From the NCBI GenBank assembly GCA_903823115.1, contig CAIJRN010000031.1, forward strand, positions 1 through 49,180: a DNA stretch of 49,180 nucleotides, read 5' to 3'. The stretch's first letter is position 1; every line of letters starts with the position of its first letter. This DNA comes from an uncultured cyanobacterium. Its GTDB lineage: Bacteria > Cyanobacteriota > Cyanobacteriia > PCC-6307 > Cyanobiaceae. Of the stretch, positions 8,602 through 16,333 are shown one piece after another. The position numbers were made by a program, and so were the translations under genes. Below the pieces are notes generated by a model. It did not search any database, had not been told where the DNA came from, and saw only the letters and a list, made by a program, of their open reading frames with translations.

Positions 8602-8934
8602 ATGGCACGGGCTGGGAGGGTCCCCGTCGCGGCCTGGACCCTCACCAACGGCGCATTCGCTCCGGCGCTTGTCTTGCCGGAAGCGCTGCGGGATCAGCGC
8701 ATCGCCCGCGTGGCGCGGTGGCTGGGTCTGGCCCGGGATCTCGATGTCCTGCGGGACCATCTCGAGGGCAGCGTGCTGCTGAGGTTGGCGGACCAGTTGG
8801 AGCAGGACCGCTCAGCGCTGTCAGCAGCGCTGGTGAGATCTGCTGTGGGAGTCCGGCTCTGGCGTCATCGGGCCCAGGCTGGTGTCAGGGCTGCTGACTC
8901 GAGTGGGCGGGACGGGCCTGCTGAACCCTTTTGA
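8602..8934 (+). pseudogene. CHAD-domain remnant
   Basis: Residues about 10-80 align by eye to the middle of a CHAD domain: AFAPALVLPE, then RIARVARWLGLARDLDVLRD, then a Leu/Gln-rich helix. CHAD proteins are normally 250 residues or longer and bind polyphosphate through conserved basic residues. Here only about 70 matching residues remain, and the upstream basic repeat is replaced by RVPVAAWTLTN. The C-terminus is unrelated and ends in TGA 8932-8934, next to the pstS Pho box. It is probably a decayed gene, though a very short functional protein cannot be excluded. Its place beside pstS fits a phosphate or polyphosphate role for the ancestor. Confidence 0.55.
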
Positions 8935-8970
8935 GCGGATCTTGAGCCGTTCTTAAACAACCCATAACGA
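8930..8970 (+). promoter_or_regulatory. Candidate Pho box array upstream of pstS
   Basis: Four 8-base units start exactly 11 bases apart, at 8930, 8941, 8952 and 8963: TTTGAGCG, CTTGAGCC, CTTAAACA, CATAACGA. The cyanobacterial SphR/PhoB site is described as tandem PyTTAAPyPy(T/A) units with 3-base spacers. The third unit matches 7 of 8 positions, the fourth 6, the first two 5. The array ends about 50 bases before the pstS ATG, and phoB lies in the same window. Confidence 0.65.
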
Positions 8971-9022
8971 TTCAGGGGTCGGCTGCAAGCTAACCAGGTA
9001 TGGCTCCACTCCTGGCATTGCA

Positions 9023-10015
9023 ATGACCTTCGCGAAGAAGGCCCTGATCCTCGCCACCACCGCCAGCTTCGGCGGCGGCCTGGCCATCACCGCTGCAGCT
9101 CTGGCCGCCGGCACCATCAACGGTGCAGGGGCCACCTTCCCAGCCCCCTTCTATCAGGCCTCGTTTGCCGGCCTTGCCAGCAAGGGCATCAAGGTCAACT
9201 ACCAGTCGGTGGGTTCGGGCGCCGGGGTTCGGCAGTTCGTCGCCGGCACCGTTGATTTCGGCGCCACTGACGAGCCGATCAAGCCCGCCGAGGCGGCCAA
9301 GGTGAAGCGGGGCGTGGTTCAGTTCCCTGCCACCGGCGGCACGATCGCCGTCGCCTTCAACAATCCCAGCTGCCCGGCCCTCAAGCTCACCCAGATGCAG
9401 GTGGTCGGCATCTTCCTTGGCCAGATCAACACCTGGGAAGAGCTCAAGTGCGGCAGTGGCCCCATCAAGGTGGTGCACCGTTCGGATGGTTCCGGCACCA
9501 CCTTTGCCTTCACCAATTCCCTTTCGGCCTTCTCTTCCGAGTGGAAGAGCAAGGTGGGCGAGGGCAAGAGCGTCAAGTGGCCCGTGGGCGTTGGCGGCAA
9601 GGGCAATGAGGGTGTGGCCGGCACGATCAGCAACACCCCCGGCGCGATCGGCTATCTCAGTGATGCCTTCGTGAAAGGCAAGATCAAGTCAGCCGCCGTT
9701 CAGAACAAGGCCGGTCGCTTCATCAAGCCCAATGCCAAAAGCGGTGCCGCTGCGCTGAACAACATCCAGCTCAACAGCATGCTGGCCGGTGAAGATCCCA
9801 ATCCCGCTGGCGAGGCCAGCTACCCCATCTCCACCCTCTCCTGGATCCTGGCCTATAAAACCGGCAACGGTGAAAAGGCTGAAGTGATTCAGCAGGCGAT
9901 GGAGCATCTGCTCGCCAACACCACCCAGTTCCGCGGTGAAGTTCTGGGTTTCATCCCCCTCAAGGGCTCGATCCTCAGCCAGTCCCGCAACGCCATCAAC
10001 AGCATCGGCAAGTAA
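9023..10015 (+). CDS. pstS: Phosphate ABC transporter substrate-binding protein PstS
   Basis: 330 residues. A signal peptide (about 1-29, ending ALAAG) leads to the periplasm. The mature protein starts with INGAGATFPAPFYQ, the PstS family hallmark. Phosphate-contact segments are visible: VGSGAGVRQF, FGATDEP and HRSDGSGTTFAF. It captures phosphate for the PstCAB importer, whose genes are not in the window. Isolated pstS copies are common in picocyanobacteria. The candidate Pho box array upstream and phoBR 4.5 kb downstream point to induction by phosphate starvation. A strong terminator follows. Confidence 0.95.
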   Translation: MTFAKKALILATTASFGGGLAITAAALAAGTINGAGATFPAPFYQASFAGLASKGIKVNYQSVGSGAGVRQFVAGTVDFGATDEPIKPAEAAKVKRGVVQFPATGGTIAVAFNNPSCPALKLTQMQVVGIFLGQINTWEELKCGSGPIKVVHRSDGSGTTFAFTNSLSAFSSEWKSKVGEGKSVKWPVGVGGKGNEGVAGTISNTPGAIGYLSDAFVKGKIKSAAVQNKAGRFIKPNAKSGAAALNNIQLNSMLAGEDPNPAGEASYPISTLSWILAYKTGNGEKAEVIQQAMEHLLANTTQFRGEVLGFIPLKGSILSQSRNAINSIGK

Positions 10016-10043
10016 GTCGAACCCCTTTCCATCACAACAATCG

Positions 10044-10069
10044 GGCCCCCTTTTCAGGGGGCCTTTTTT
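10044..10069 (+). terminator. Intrinsic terminator of pstS
   Basis: GGCCCCC (10044-10050) pairs with GGGGGCC (10057-10063) across a six-base loop and is followed by six T residues. It lies 29 bases after the pstS stop. Confidence 0.9.
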
Positions 10070-10305
10070 ATGGGAGCTTCTGGATTGGGCGCCGCTGGCT
10101 CATGGTCCCTCCATGGGAGGCTTCGCCGCGATCCAGCACCACGGAGCGTTGTTCGAGTTGGAGCCGATCGCTGGCCAATCCAGAGGGGATCAGCTCCTGA
10201 TCTCGAGGTGCTCTGCGCCTCAAACCGTTCTGCTGATGGGCCTGTCGCTGGCTGACTGTGGCCTTCAGCCAGCCGTGCCCTGGGGCGTTGGCCTCGGGTC
10301 CTGAG

Positions 10306-11064
10306 TCATCGTGACGCCTCCTGAGGGACGCCAATGGGAACAGCAACGCCAGGCTGAAGCTGCAGAGCGGCAGCCCGCTCTGCAGTGGTCGGGGCCCACC
10401 AGATGGCGCCGATCTGCTGAACCAGCAGCAGCAGCGCCTGCCAACCCTCCAGCAGGCTCACCAAAGCGAAGATCAGCACCCCGATCAGCTGCCGGAGCTG
10501 GTTGACCTGGGCCACTTGGATCTGGCTCAATGCGGCCTGCCCCGGGCCAGGAACGGCCAGCCCAAGGGAGCTGGCTGTCCCCAAGGGGCCGGCGACTTCA
10601 TCCCTGGTGACGGCCCCATGGTTCAGCGCAGCCTGCGAATGAGCCGGTGCTGCCTCGACGTCCATGGAACGTGCCGCTTCCCTGGACAGTCCCGCTGCCT
10701 GGAGTACAACGTCCTGACCAATAACGGCCTGATCAACAACGCTCTGATCAGCCAACGCCTGCCAGTGAGCCAGCTGGTCATCGGCCGGTGTGCGGTCGGC
10801 CCTGGGGGGCCCAGCTGTGGCGGCAACAGCCAGCTGAAAACCAGCCGGCTGTGCCTTTTCTGTCTGGGACCCAGCTGTCTGGGACCCAGCTGTGTGGGGA
10901 ACAGCTGGTTCAGTGCCGGCTGCCTGGGAATCAGCTGGCACCGAACCCTGATGGAGCAGGGCCGTGGCGGGTTCCACCGCCACCAGCCACGGGGCCGCTG
11001 GATGCACGCGCCAATACGGATCGCGCTGCCAGTCCCTCAGACGCGCGGAGAGGGTGGGGTTCAT
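10306..11064 (-). CDS. Ala/Gln-rich hypothetical membrane-associated protein
   Basis: 252 residues from ATG 11064, 26 bases after the rod linker stop, so probably in the same transcript. Residues about 35-165 are low complexity (Ala, Gln, Ser, Thr, Pro), including pentapeptide units AGSQT. Residues about 190-225 form one or two hydrophobic segments (LIGVLIFALVSLLEGWQALL). No known domain is visible. An opposite-strand ORF covers part of it (10516-11184), but its Cys/Trp-rich product looks like a shadow. It may be a fast-evolving anchored protein; expression is unproven. Confidence 0.45.
   Translation of the reverse strand: MNPTLSARLRDWQRDPYWRVHPAAPWLVAVEPATALLHQGSVPADSQAAGTEPAVPHTAGSQTAGSQTEKAQPAGFQLAVAATAGPPRADRTPADDQLAHWQALADQSVVDQAVIGQDVVLQAAGLSREAARSMDVEAAPAHSQAALNHGAVTRDEVAGPLGTASSLGLAVPGPGQAALSQIQVAQVNQLRQLIGVLIFALVSLLEGWQALLLLVQQIGAIWWAPTTAERAAALQLQPGVAVPIGVPQEASR
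10860..10904. repeat. Three 15-base tandem units
   Basis: CTGTCTGGGACCCAG occurs twice in a row, followed by a diverged third unit, CTGTGTGGGGAACAG. The unit is a multiple of three, so on the minus strand it encodes pentapeptide repeats (AGSQT, AGSQT, AVPHT) without breaking the frame. Confidence 0.8.
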
Positions 11065-11090
11065 GGCGCCACAGCCCTGGGGGTCATTCC

Positions 11091-12065
11091 TCAGCTCACC
11101 ACGACGTCAATCACCCGGCCGCCCAGGCGACTGACCCGTTGCAGGGCCTCATTCATGCGGCTGAAGGGCACCCGCAGCACATAGGAACCACTGCGCACAT
11201 AACTGTTGTCGGCGATGCCGGTGGCCTTGATCGTCACCAGCCTGCCGGCGCTGCTGTTGGTGCCACGCAGGGCCGGTGAGACCCGCAGAGCCTCCTGGCG
11301 ATGGTCCTGGGCGGCGCTGCGCGGTGCCGCCCCGGGGGTTACGCCGCCATAGAGGCCATCCTGGCCGGAGATCGTGGCCCTGAAGGGCCCGTCGGTGCTG
11401 ATGCCGCTGTAGTCGCGGCGCACGGGCACGTTGCGGATGATCACCGCAGGGGATGCACCGCGAACGGCCACCGGTTGGTTCTGGTGCAGCGGGCGGTTGA
11501 GGGCGGCCTGGATGCCGCTGCGGTCGCCTTTGACGGAGGCTGCGGCGCCGGCGGCCAGTTGCATCAGCCAGGAAAATTGCCGGCCCTGATGGCCCTTGGA
11601 GTAGTCCCAGCCGTGCAGGTAGGGCACCACATCCTGACCGAAGCGCTCCTGATATTCAGTGCTGTCGACGTAGGAATCGATTTCGGCTTCCACACCCTGC
11701 TCCTGCAGGATCGTGAAGTGATGGAGCATTTCGGCCTTGTTCTGAGGGGCTCGACCGAGCAGATGCTTGAAGTTGAGCTCGATGAAGCGATAGGAGTTGC
11801 AGTTATCGAAGAAACGGGAGCGATAGAGGCCACTTTTGGCAACGGTTCGCACGAACTCACGCACGCTCAGGGCCCCGTCCTTGAACAGAGATTCGGCGCC
11901 ACTCAGGCGCTCGTTATCCATCAGGTACTGCTGGCCCAGCACCTGTCTGTAAACCGCCCGGATGATCACGTTCTTATCGGTATCCGAGGCATGGGACCAG
12001 CTTTCCTTCTGACGATCATTGGCGTAACGCGCAATGCCGAGAACGGGCGCCTGCACAAGGGTCAT
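11091..12065 (-). CDS. Phycobilisome rod linker polypeptide (CpcC-like)
   Basis: 324 residues from ATG 12065 (MTLVQAPVLGIARYAND). Residues about 30-160 are the PBS-linker domain, with VIIRAVYRQVLGQQYL, LSVREFVRTVAKSGLYR and FIELNFKHLLGRAP. The last 55 residues are a CpcD-like domain (LVTIKATGIADNSYV to VIDVVVS). This pair of domains marks rod linkers, which sit in the central hole of phycobiliprotein hexamers and tune energy transfer. The middle (about 175-265) is a longer, less conserved joint. The frame extends to TTG 12176, which is unlikely as a start. The phycocyanin genes are not adjacent, and whether it serves phycocyanin or phycoerythrin rods cannot be told. Confidence 0.9.
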   Translation of the reverse strand: MTLVQAPVLGIARYANDRQKESWSHASDTDKNVIIRAVYRQVLGQQYLMDNERLSGAESLFKDGALSVREFVRTVAKSGLYRSRFFDNCNSYRFIELNFKHLLGRAPQNKAEMLHHFTILQEQGVEAEIDSYVDSTEYQERFGQDVVPYLHGWDYSKGHQGRQFSWLMQLAAGAAASVKGDRSGIQAALNRPLHQNQPVAVRGASPAVIIRNVPVRRDYSGISTDGPFRATISGQDGLYGGVTPGAAPRSAAQDHRQEALRVSPALRGTNSSAGRLVTIKATGIADNSYVRSGSYVLRVPFSRMNEALQRVSRLGGRVIDVVVS

Positions 12066-12304
12066 GGCGGGGATGGCAAGGGAGGAAGGGGGGCCAGCGG
12101 TTCCGGTCAGAGCCCGGATCCCACTGATCACCGTTGAACCGTACGGCGATTTCCCTGGCTCACCTGGTGACCTCAAGAAAATTTAGATGGCATCAGGCGC
12201 CGGGTCGCTGCTGCCTGCCAAGCACCGGGATGTGCTGATCGCGACCGGCAGCTGGCGGCTTTCGCCGTTGGAATGATCTCCTCCCACCATCTCCTGCTTC
12301 CGTC

Positions 12305-12499
12305 GTGCTGAACAACGGAGAACCTCTGCTGGCTTCAATCGCCACCTGTCTGCTGCTGCAGGCCTCGATTCTTGGCACCGGTTGGCTGCTTCAGGGCTGG
12401 TGCTCCCGTCAGGAACCCTTGCAGGGGCATGACCTCAGCTCCGCCCAGCCCTGGCTGGGCGCCGGCCTTGACTTCCGCCGCGGCTTCGAAATCAGCTGA
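12305..12499 (+). CDS. Possible small membrane protein
   Basis: 64 residues from a GTG. It has one hydrophobic segment (LLASIATCLLLQASILGTGWLL), then a polar tail. No family is recognised and no clear binding site precedes the start. It lies in the gap between the leftward linker and the next leftward gene. Annotated only because the hydrophobic start and length are plausible. Confidence 0.3.
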   Translation: MLNNGEPLLASIATCLLLQASILGTGWLLQGWCSRQEPLQGHDLSSAQPWLGAGLDFRRGFEIS

Positions 12500-12649
12500 A
12501 CCCGGCCCTAACGATTGGCCATCGAGCTGAGTCTTTGGTGCGCAAGCCAGCAGTCCGAACGCCGAACGCCCGCTGCGCCATCGCCGAGGGTGATCGGGCC
12601 GGGTGATTCTCAATCCTCCGCACTGATCAACAAGCCTGGTTGGCTCCGC

Positions 12650-13390
12650 TCAGCCCTGGCGCTTGATCTGGTGCTGCAGCTGACGACGCTGGTATTCCAC
12701 TGCCAGGGAGGCCAGATGCTGCTTGGCCTGGTCCTGCAAGGCCGGATCCACCTGCTCCAGCACCAACCCCTGGGGGACCTGCATCCTCATCACCAGGGCC
12801 AGGGCATCAAACAACCGCACCTGGTCGTTCTGCCAGCCCTGATAGTCGGCGGCCAGGGCCTTGAGTGCCTCGGCGGGCACCTCTCCCTTCTCCACCAGCG
12901 GCCGCAGGTGCTGCACCTGGGCCAGGCGGGCGGAGGTGACCAGGGCATGGGCGGCCCCGAGGGCGGCGAGGGCATCGGCGGCCTCCCGCTTCAGCAGGGT
13001 CATGTCCCTGGCCAGCACGGCCTGCTCCACACTCAGAGGTTCCCGCAGACCCGGACACAGGGCGGCTCGATCGGCGACAAACCGCAGGCCCCCCCCGGTC
13101 GGGACCACCGAGGGCAGGGGCATCGGCAGTGCCGGAGCGATCTCGACGGCCTCTCGCACCTCAACCGACCCGTCAGGCGCCAGTGCCCCGAGAGCCTTGG
13201 CGGCGGCAACAGCCTTGGTGGTGGCGGCAGCTGTGGCTGCAGCGGCAGCTGTGGCGTCGGCCGCAAGGGACGGGGCCGTCTGGAGCGGGGCTGGGGCCAG
13301 GCGTTGGATCCAGATCGATAGGTGCTGATGGAGCCAGCTACGTAGCTGCTGCAGAGATTGCGTCCTCACCACGTTGAAATCCCCTTCCAT
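12650..13390 (-). CDS. Hypothetical protein with Ala-rich linker and helical C-terminus
   Basis: 246 residues. GGAGG seven bases before ATG 13390 decides the start, although the frame is open back to 13669. The N-terminus (SLQQLRSWLHQHLSIWIQ) is amphipathic. Residues about 40-70 are a run of Ala/Thr. The rest is predicted helical, rich in Leu, Ala and Gln, ending in a basic YQRRQLQHQIKRQ segment. There are no catalytic motifs and no signal peptide. The family was not recognised. It is transcribed away from the ptrA-like gene, so the 395 bases between them hold two divergent promoters. Confidence 0.6.
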   Translation of the reverse strand: MEGDFNVVRTQSLQQLRSWLHQHLSIWIQRLAPAPLQTAPSLAADATAAAAATAAATTKAVAAAKALGALAPDGSVEVREAVEIAPALPMPLPSVVPTGGGLRFVADRAALCPGLREPLSVEQAVLARDMTLLKREAADALAALGAAHALVTSARLAQVQHLRPLVEKGEVPAEALKALAADYQGWQNDQVRLFDALALVMRMQVPQGLVLEQVDPALQDQAKQHLASLAVEYQRRQLQHQIKRQG

Positions 13391-13692
13391 CCTTCGACCT
13401 CCACTCTGGGGGAGGACGTGGGTTGGCCGCTGGCGGATATCCCGCGACCGACCGACGGAGAACCGGCGATCGCTGAGGGCGTGCCCCAGGCCCAGGCGGC
13501 CAGGCCCAGGCGGCCAGGCCCGGGACCGTGAACCAGGGCGACTGGCGCAGCTGCGCAGGGCACCGTCTTCGCCGCTGCCATCACCCCCCTCTCCCCCAGC
13601 AGCCGCAGCGATGAAGGCGCCAGGCCTCCTGCCAGCGAGATCCAGAGCGCAGGCCAGAACCAAGGACAACGATCCCGACGCAGCGGGCTCGC

Positions 13693-13711
13693 CTTAGCCA
13701 GCTCTTAACCG
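13693..13711 (+). promoter_or_regulatory. Candidate Pho box upstream of the ptrA-like gene
   Basis: CTTAGCCA and CTTAACCG lie head to tail with a 3-base spacer (GCT), 11 bases from start to start. Each matches PyTTAAPyPy(T/A) at 7 of 8 positions. The pair ends 74 bases before the ptrA-like ATG. It is the better of the two candidate Pho boxes in this window. Confidence 0.65.
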
Positions 13712-13785
13712 AATGATGATCACCCCTTTGCCAGGGCCCCGTTCGCGCTCCATACAGTTCTGCGAACCCGCTTGCCCGGCTCTTC

Positions 13786-14418
13786 ATGGTGTACACGCCG
13801 TCCCGTGGCGCTGCCGGCAACGGTGCTTTCCGCGAATTCCTGGAAGCCAGCTACCGCAAGCGCACCCTGGTGCATCTGGCGGCTGGCAGCCAGGTACCGA
13901 TGCTGCGCAACAGCATCTGGTTGGTGGTGCGCGGCATGGTCAAGCTCGGCGCGATCACCATCCACGGCGACGATCTGCTGTTGGGTCTGGCTGGGCCCAG
14001 TGAGCCCTTCGGCGAGCCGCTCACCGATGTGGAGGCCTTCGAGTCCCGCACCCTCTGTGACACCGACCTGCTGTGTCTCACCCTGGAGGAAATCTGCTCC
14101 GAACCCAGCCTCTCGGTGGCGATGTTGCAGGCGGTGACCAAGCGCTATCGCCAGTCCCAGTCGCTGTTGGCCCTGATGGGCCTGCGCCGGGTGGAGGAAC
14201 GGGTGCGCGGTTTTCTGGAGCTCCTGGCCACCGAATACGGCCAGGCCTGCGAGCAGGGGTTGCGGCTGGACCTGCGACTCACGCACCAGGAAGTGGCCAG
14301 TGCCCTGGGCACCACCCGGGTCACGGTCACCCGTGTGATCGGGCTGCTGCGCCAGGAAGGCTGGCTGACGCTCGATGGTCAGCGCCGGCTGGTGATCAGC
14401 CATCTGCCGCCGCGGTGA
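13786..14418 (+). CDS. ptrA: CRP/FNR-family transcription regulator, PtrA-like
   Basis: 210 residues. The N-terminal half is a cNMP-binding-type beta roll (about 20-110) without an obvious cAMP-binding RxS cassette. After a dimer helix comes a winged helix-turn-helix, LTHQEVASALGTTRVTVTRV (about 165-184). In marine Synechococcus, PtrA is a CRP-family regulator next to phoBR that acts downstream of PhoB in the phosphate response. This gene has the same size, family and position, 44 bases upstream of phoB. The Pho box in front agrees with control by PhoB. The symbol rests on family and context; the effector is unknown. Confidence 0.75.
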   Translation: MVYTPSRGAAGNGAFREFLEASYRKRTLVHLAAGSQVPMLRNSIWLVVRGMVKLGAITIHGDDLLLGLAGPSEPFGEPLTDVEAFESRTLCDTDLLCLTLEEICSEPSLSVAMLQAVTKRYRQSQSLLALMGLRRVEERVRGFLELLATEYGQACEQGLRLDLRLTHQEVASALGTTRVTVTRVIGLLRQEGWLTLDGQRRLVISHLPPR

Positions 14419-14462
14419 TCCCTCTCTTCTGGACGGACCATCTCCCGGTCAACAATGGGGGG

Positions 14463-15158
14463 ATGCAACCCTCCCTGCTGGTCGTCGAAGATGACGACAC
14501 GATCCGCGAGACGATCCGCGACGCTCTGTCCTTGGAAGGCTTTGCGGTCACGGCCTTCGGCAATGGCCGCGATGCCCTGGAAACTCTTCAACGGGCTCCC
14601 GCCGAGGGCGGCTTCGCCCTGGTGGTGCTGGACCTGATGCTGCCCGGCCTGGGGGGGCTCGATCTCTGTCGCCAGTTGCGCAACTCTGGTGATCGCACGC
14701 CGATCCTGGTGGTCAGTGCCCGCGACAGCGAGACCGACCGGGTGCTGGGCCTTGAGGTGGGTGCCGATGATTACCTGATCAAGCCTTTCGGCATGCGCGA
14801 GTTGGTGGCCCGTTGCCGGGCCTTGCTGCGTCGCAGCCAGCCGGCTGCTGAGGCGGGACCGACGGTGCTTGAACATGCCAACCTGCGCCTCTTCCCGGAT
14901 GAATGTCGTGTTACCCGCGATGGGTTGGAGGTGAATCTTTCTCCCAAGGAGTACAGGTTGCTGGAGCTGTTCATGCAGCATCCCCGTCGGGTGTGGAGCC
15001 GCGACAAATTGCTGGAGCAGGTCTGGGGCATGGATTACTTCGGCGATAGCAAGACCGTCGATGTCCATATCCGCTGGTTGCGCGAAAAACTGGAAGCCAG
15101 CCCATCGGCCCCCATTCACCTGATCACGGTGCGGGGCTTCGGCTACCGCTTCGGTTGA
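14463..15158 (+). CDS. phoB: Phosphate response regulator PhoB/SphR
   Basis: 231 residues, OmpR/PhoB class. The receiver domain shows acidic VVEDDD near the N-terminus, phospho-acceptor Asp in VLDLMLPG and the KPFG lysine. The C-terminal winged helix includes LSPKEYRLLELFMQHP and VDVHIRWLREKLE. ATG 14463 is preferred over the far longer open frame because the receiver starts there. With the kinase encoded immediately downstream it forms the two-component system that senses phosphate limitation. Likely targets here are pstS and the ptrA-like gene. No Pho box was seen directly upstream of phoB itself. Confidence 0.92.
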   Translation: MQPSLLVVEDDDTIRETIRDALSLEGFAVTAFGNGRDALETLQRAPAEGGFALVVLDLMLPGLGGLDLCRQLRNSGDRTPILVVSARDSETDRVLGLEVGADDYLIKPFGMRELVARCRALLRRSQPAAEAGPTVLEHANLRLFPDECRVTRDGLEVNLSPKEYRLLELFMQHPRRVWSRDKLLEQVWGMDYFGDSKTVDVHIRWLREKLEASPSAPIHLITVRGFGYRFG

Positions 15159-16301
15159 GTGGGTTTCCTGCTGGCGGCGCTGCTGGGGCTGGGTATCGGT
15201 CTGTTGTTGCCCCGCCCGCGCGGCCCGGGTGATCGTCCCTTCAGCCGGCTGGAGCGCACCCAACTGATCCGCTGGCTCAACGCCAGTCCCAGCGGCTGGC
15301 TGATCGTCGATCCTGCCGATCAGGTGTTTCTGATCAACCACCGGGCCGAGCGGTTGCTCGATGTGCTCGGGGCGGCGTTGCTGCACACCCCGCCGTTGCA
15401 GCGGGTCTGCCCGGCACCGGAACTGACCCAGTTGATTGGCGATGCCCGCCTGCGCCAACGCACCCAGCGCCTGGAATGGCAGCGCTCCGGCCAGGAGCTG
15501 GTGCTGTTTGCCCTGCCCGGCGAAGGGGGCTGGGTGGCGCTGGTGCTGCAGAGCCGTCGCTCACTGGAAGCCCAGCTGGAGCAACAGGAGCGCTGGGTGA
15601 GTGATGTGGCCCATGAGCTCAAGACCCCCCTGACCGCTCTGCTGCTGGTGGGCGACAGCCTGGCCGCCCAGGTCAACAGCGGCAATGCGGTGCTGGTGGA
15701 GCGCCTGCAGAAGGAGTTGCTGCGGCTGCAGGAGCTGGTCGGCGACCTGCTGCAGCTGTCCCGCCTGGAGAACACCCTGCCCCGCGATGGCCTGCGGCGC
15801 TCCGACATCGACCTGCCCCAGCTGGTGGAGCAGGTGTGGGCCGGGCTGAGGCCCCTGGCGGAGGAGCGCCGGATCCGGCTCGATCTGCAGGTGATCGCCA
15901 ATGGCCAGTCCCATACGCCCCCCCCCGACGCCAGTGACGACGGCCTGTGGATTCAGGGGGATGGGTCGCTGCTGCATCGGGCACTGCTCAACCTGATCGA
16001 TAACGCCTTGCGTTACAGCCCCGACGAAGGCTGCATCGGAGTGCGGGTTCAACGGACGGACCAGTGGTGTCTGCTGACGGTGCGGGATCAGGGGCCGGGC
16101 CTGAGCGAAGAGGACCAGGAGCGCCTGTTCGAGCGCTTCTACCGGGGTGATCCCTCCCGGGTGCGCAGTCCTCGCGGCGGCAGTGGCCTCGGGCTGGCGA
16201 TCGTTCAGCAGATCGCCCTCACCCACGGCGGACGTGTCCAGGCCGGAAACCATCCTGCCGGTGGCGCCTTGCTGGAGCTGTTGCTGCCGGTGGGAGGCTA
16301 A
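15159..16301 (+). CDS. phoR: Phosphate sensor histidine kinase PhoR/SphS
   Basis: 380 residues, from a GTG that directly abuts the phoB TGA, so the two are translationally coupled. One N-terminal membrane segment (GFLLAALLGLGIGLLLP) is followed by a PAS-like domain (about 35-130). Kinase motifs follow: H box VAHELKTPL, N box LLNLIDNALRYS, G1 DQGPGL and G2 GSGLGLAI. The lack of a large periplasmic domain is usual for PhoR/SphS, which is thought to sense phosphate through the Pst complex. It phosphorylates PhoB. Confidence 0.92.
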   Translation: MGFLLAALLGLGIGLLLPRPRGPGDRPFSRLERTQLIRWLNASPSGWLIVDPADQVFLINHRAERLLDVLGAALLHTPPLQRVCPAPELTQLIGDARLRQRTQRLEWQRSGQELVLFALPGEGGWVALVLQSRRSLEAQLEQQERWVSDVAHELKTPLTALLLVGDSLAAQVNSGNAVLVERLQKELLRLQELVGDLLQLSRLENTLPRDGLRRSDIDLPQLVEQVWAGLRPLAEERRIRLDLQVIANGQSHTPPPDASDDGLWIQGDGSLLHRALLNLIDNALRYSPDEGCIGVRVQRTDQWCLLTVRDQGPGLSEEDQERLFERFYRGDPSRVRSPRGGSGLGLAIVQQIALTHGGRVQAGNHPAGGALLELLLPVGG

Positions 16302-16333
16302 GCCGATCGCTTCGCCCGCTGCTGTTCAGCCCC

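Noticed and set aside
12515-13321. 268-codon open frame on the plus strand opposite 12650-13390
   Set aside because: The minus-strand frame has a GGAGG site and protein-like composition. This one is Gln/Gly/Cys-rich without a start signal.
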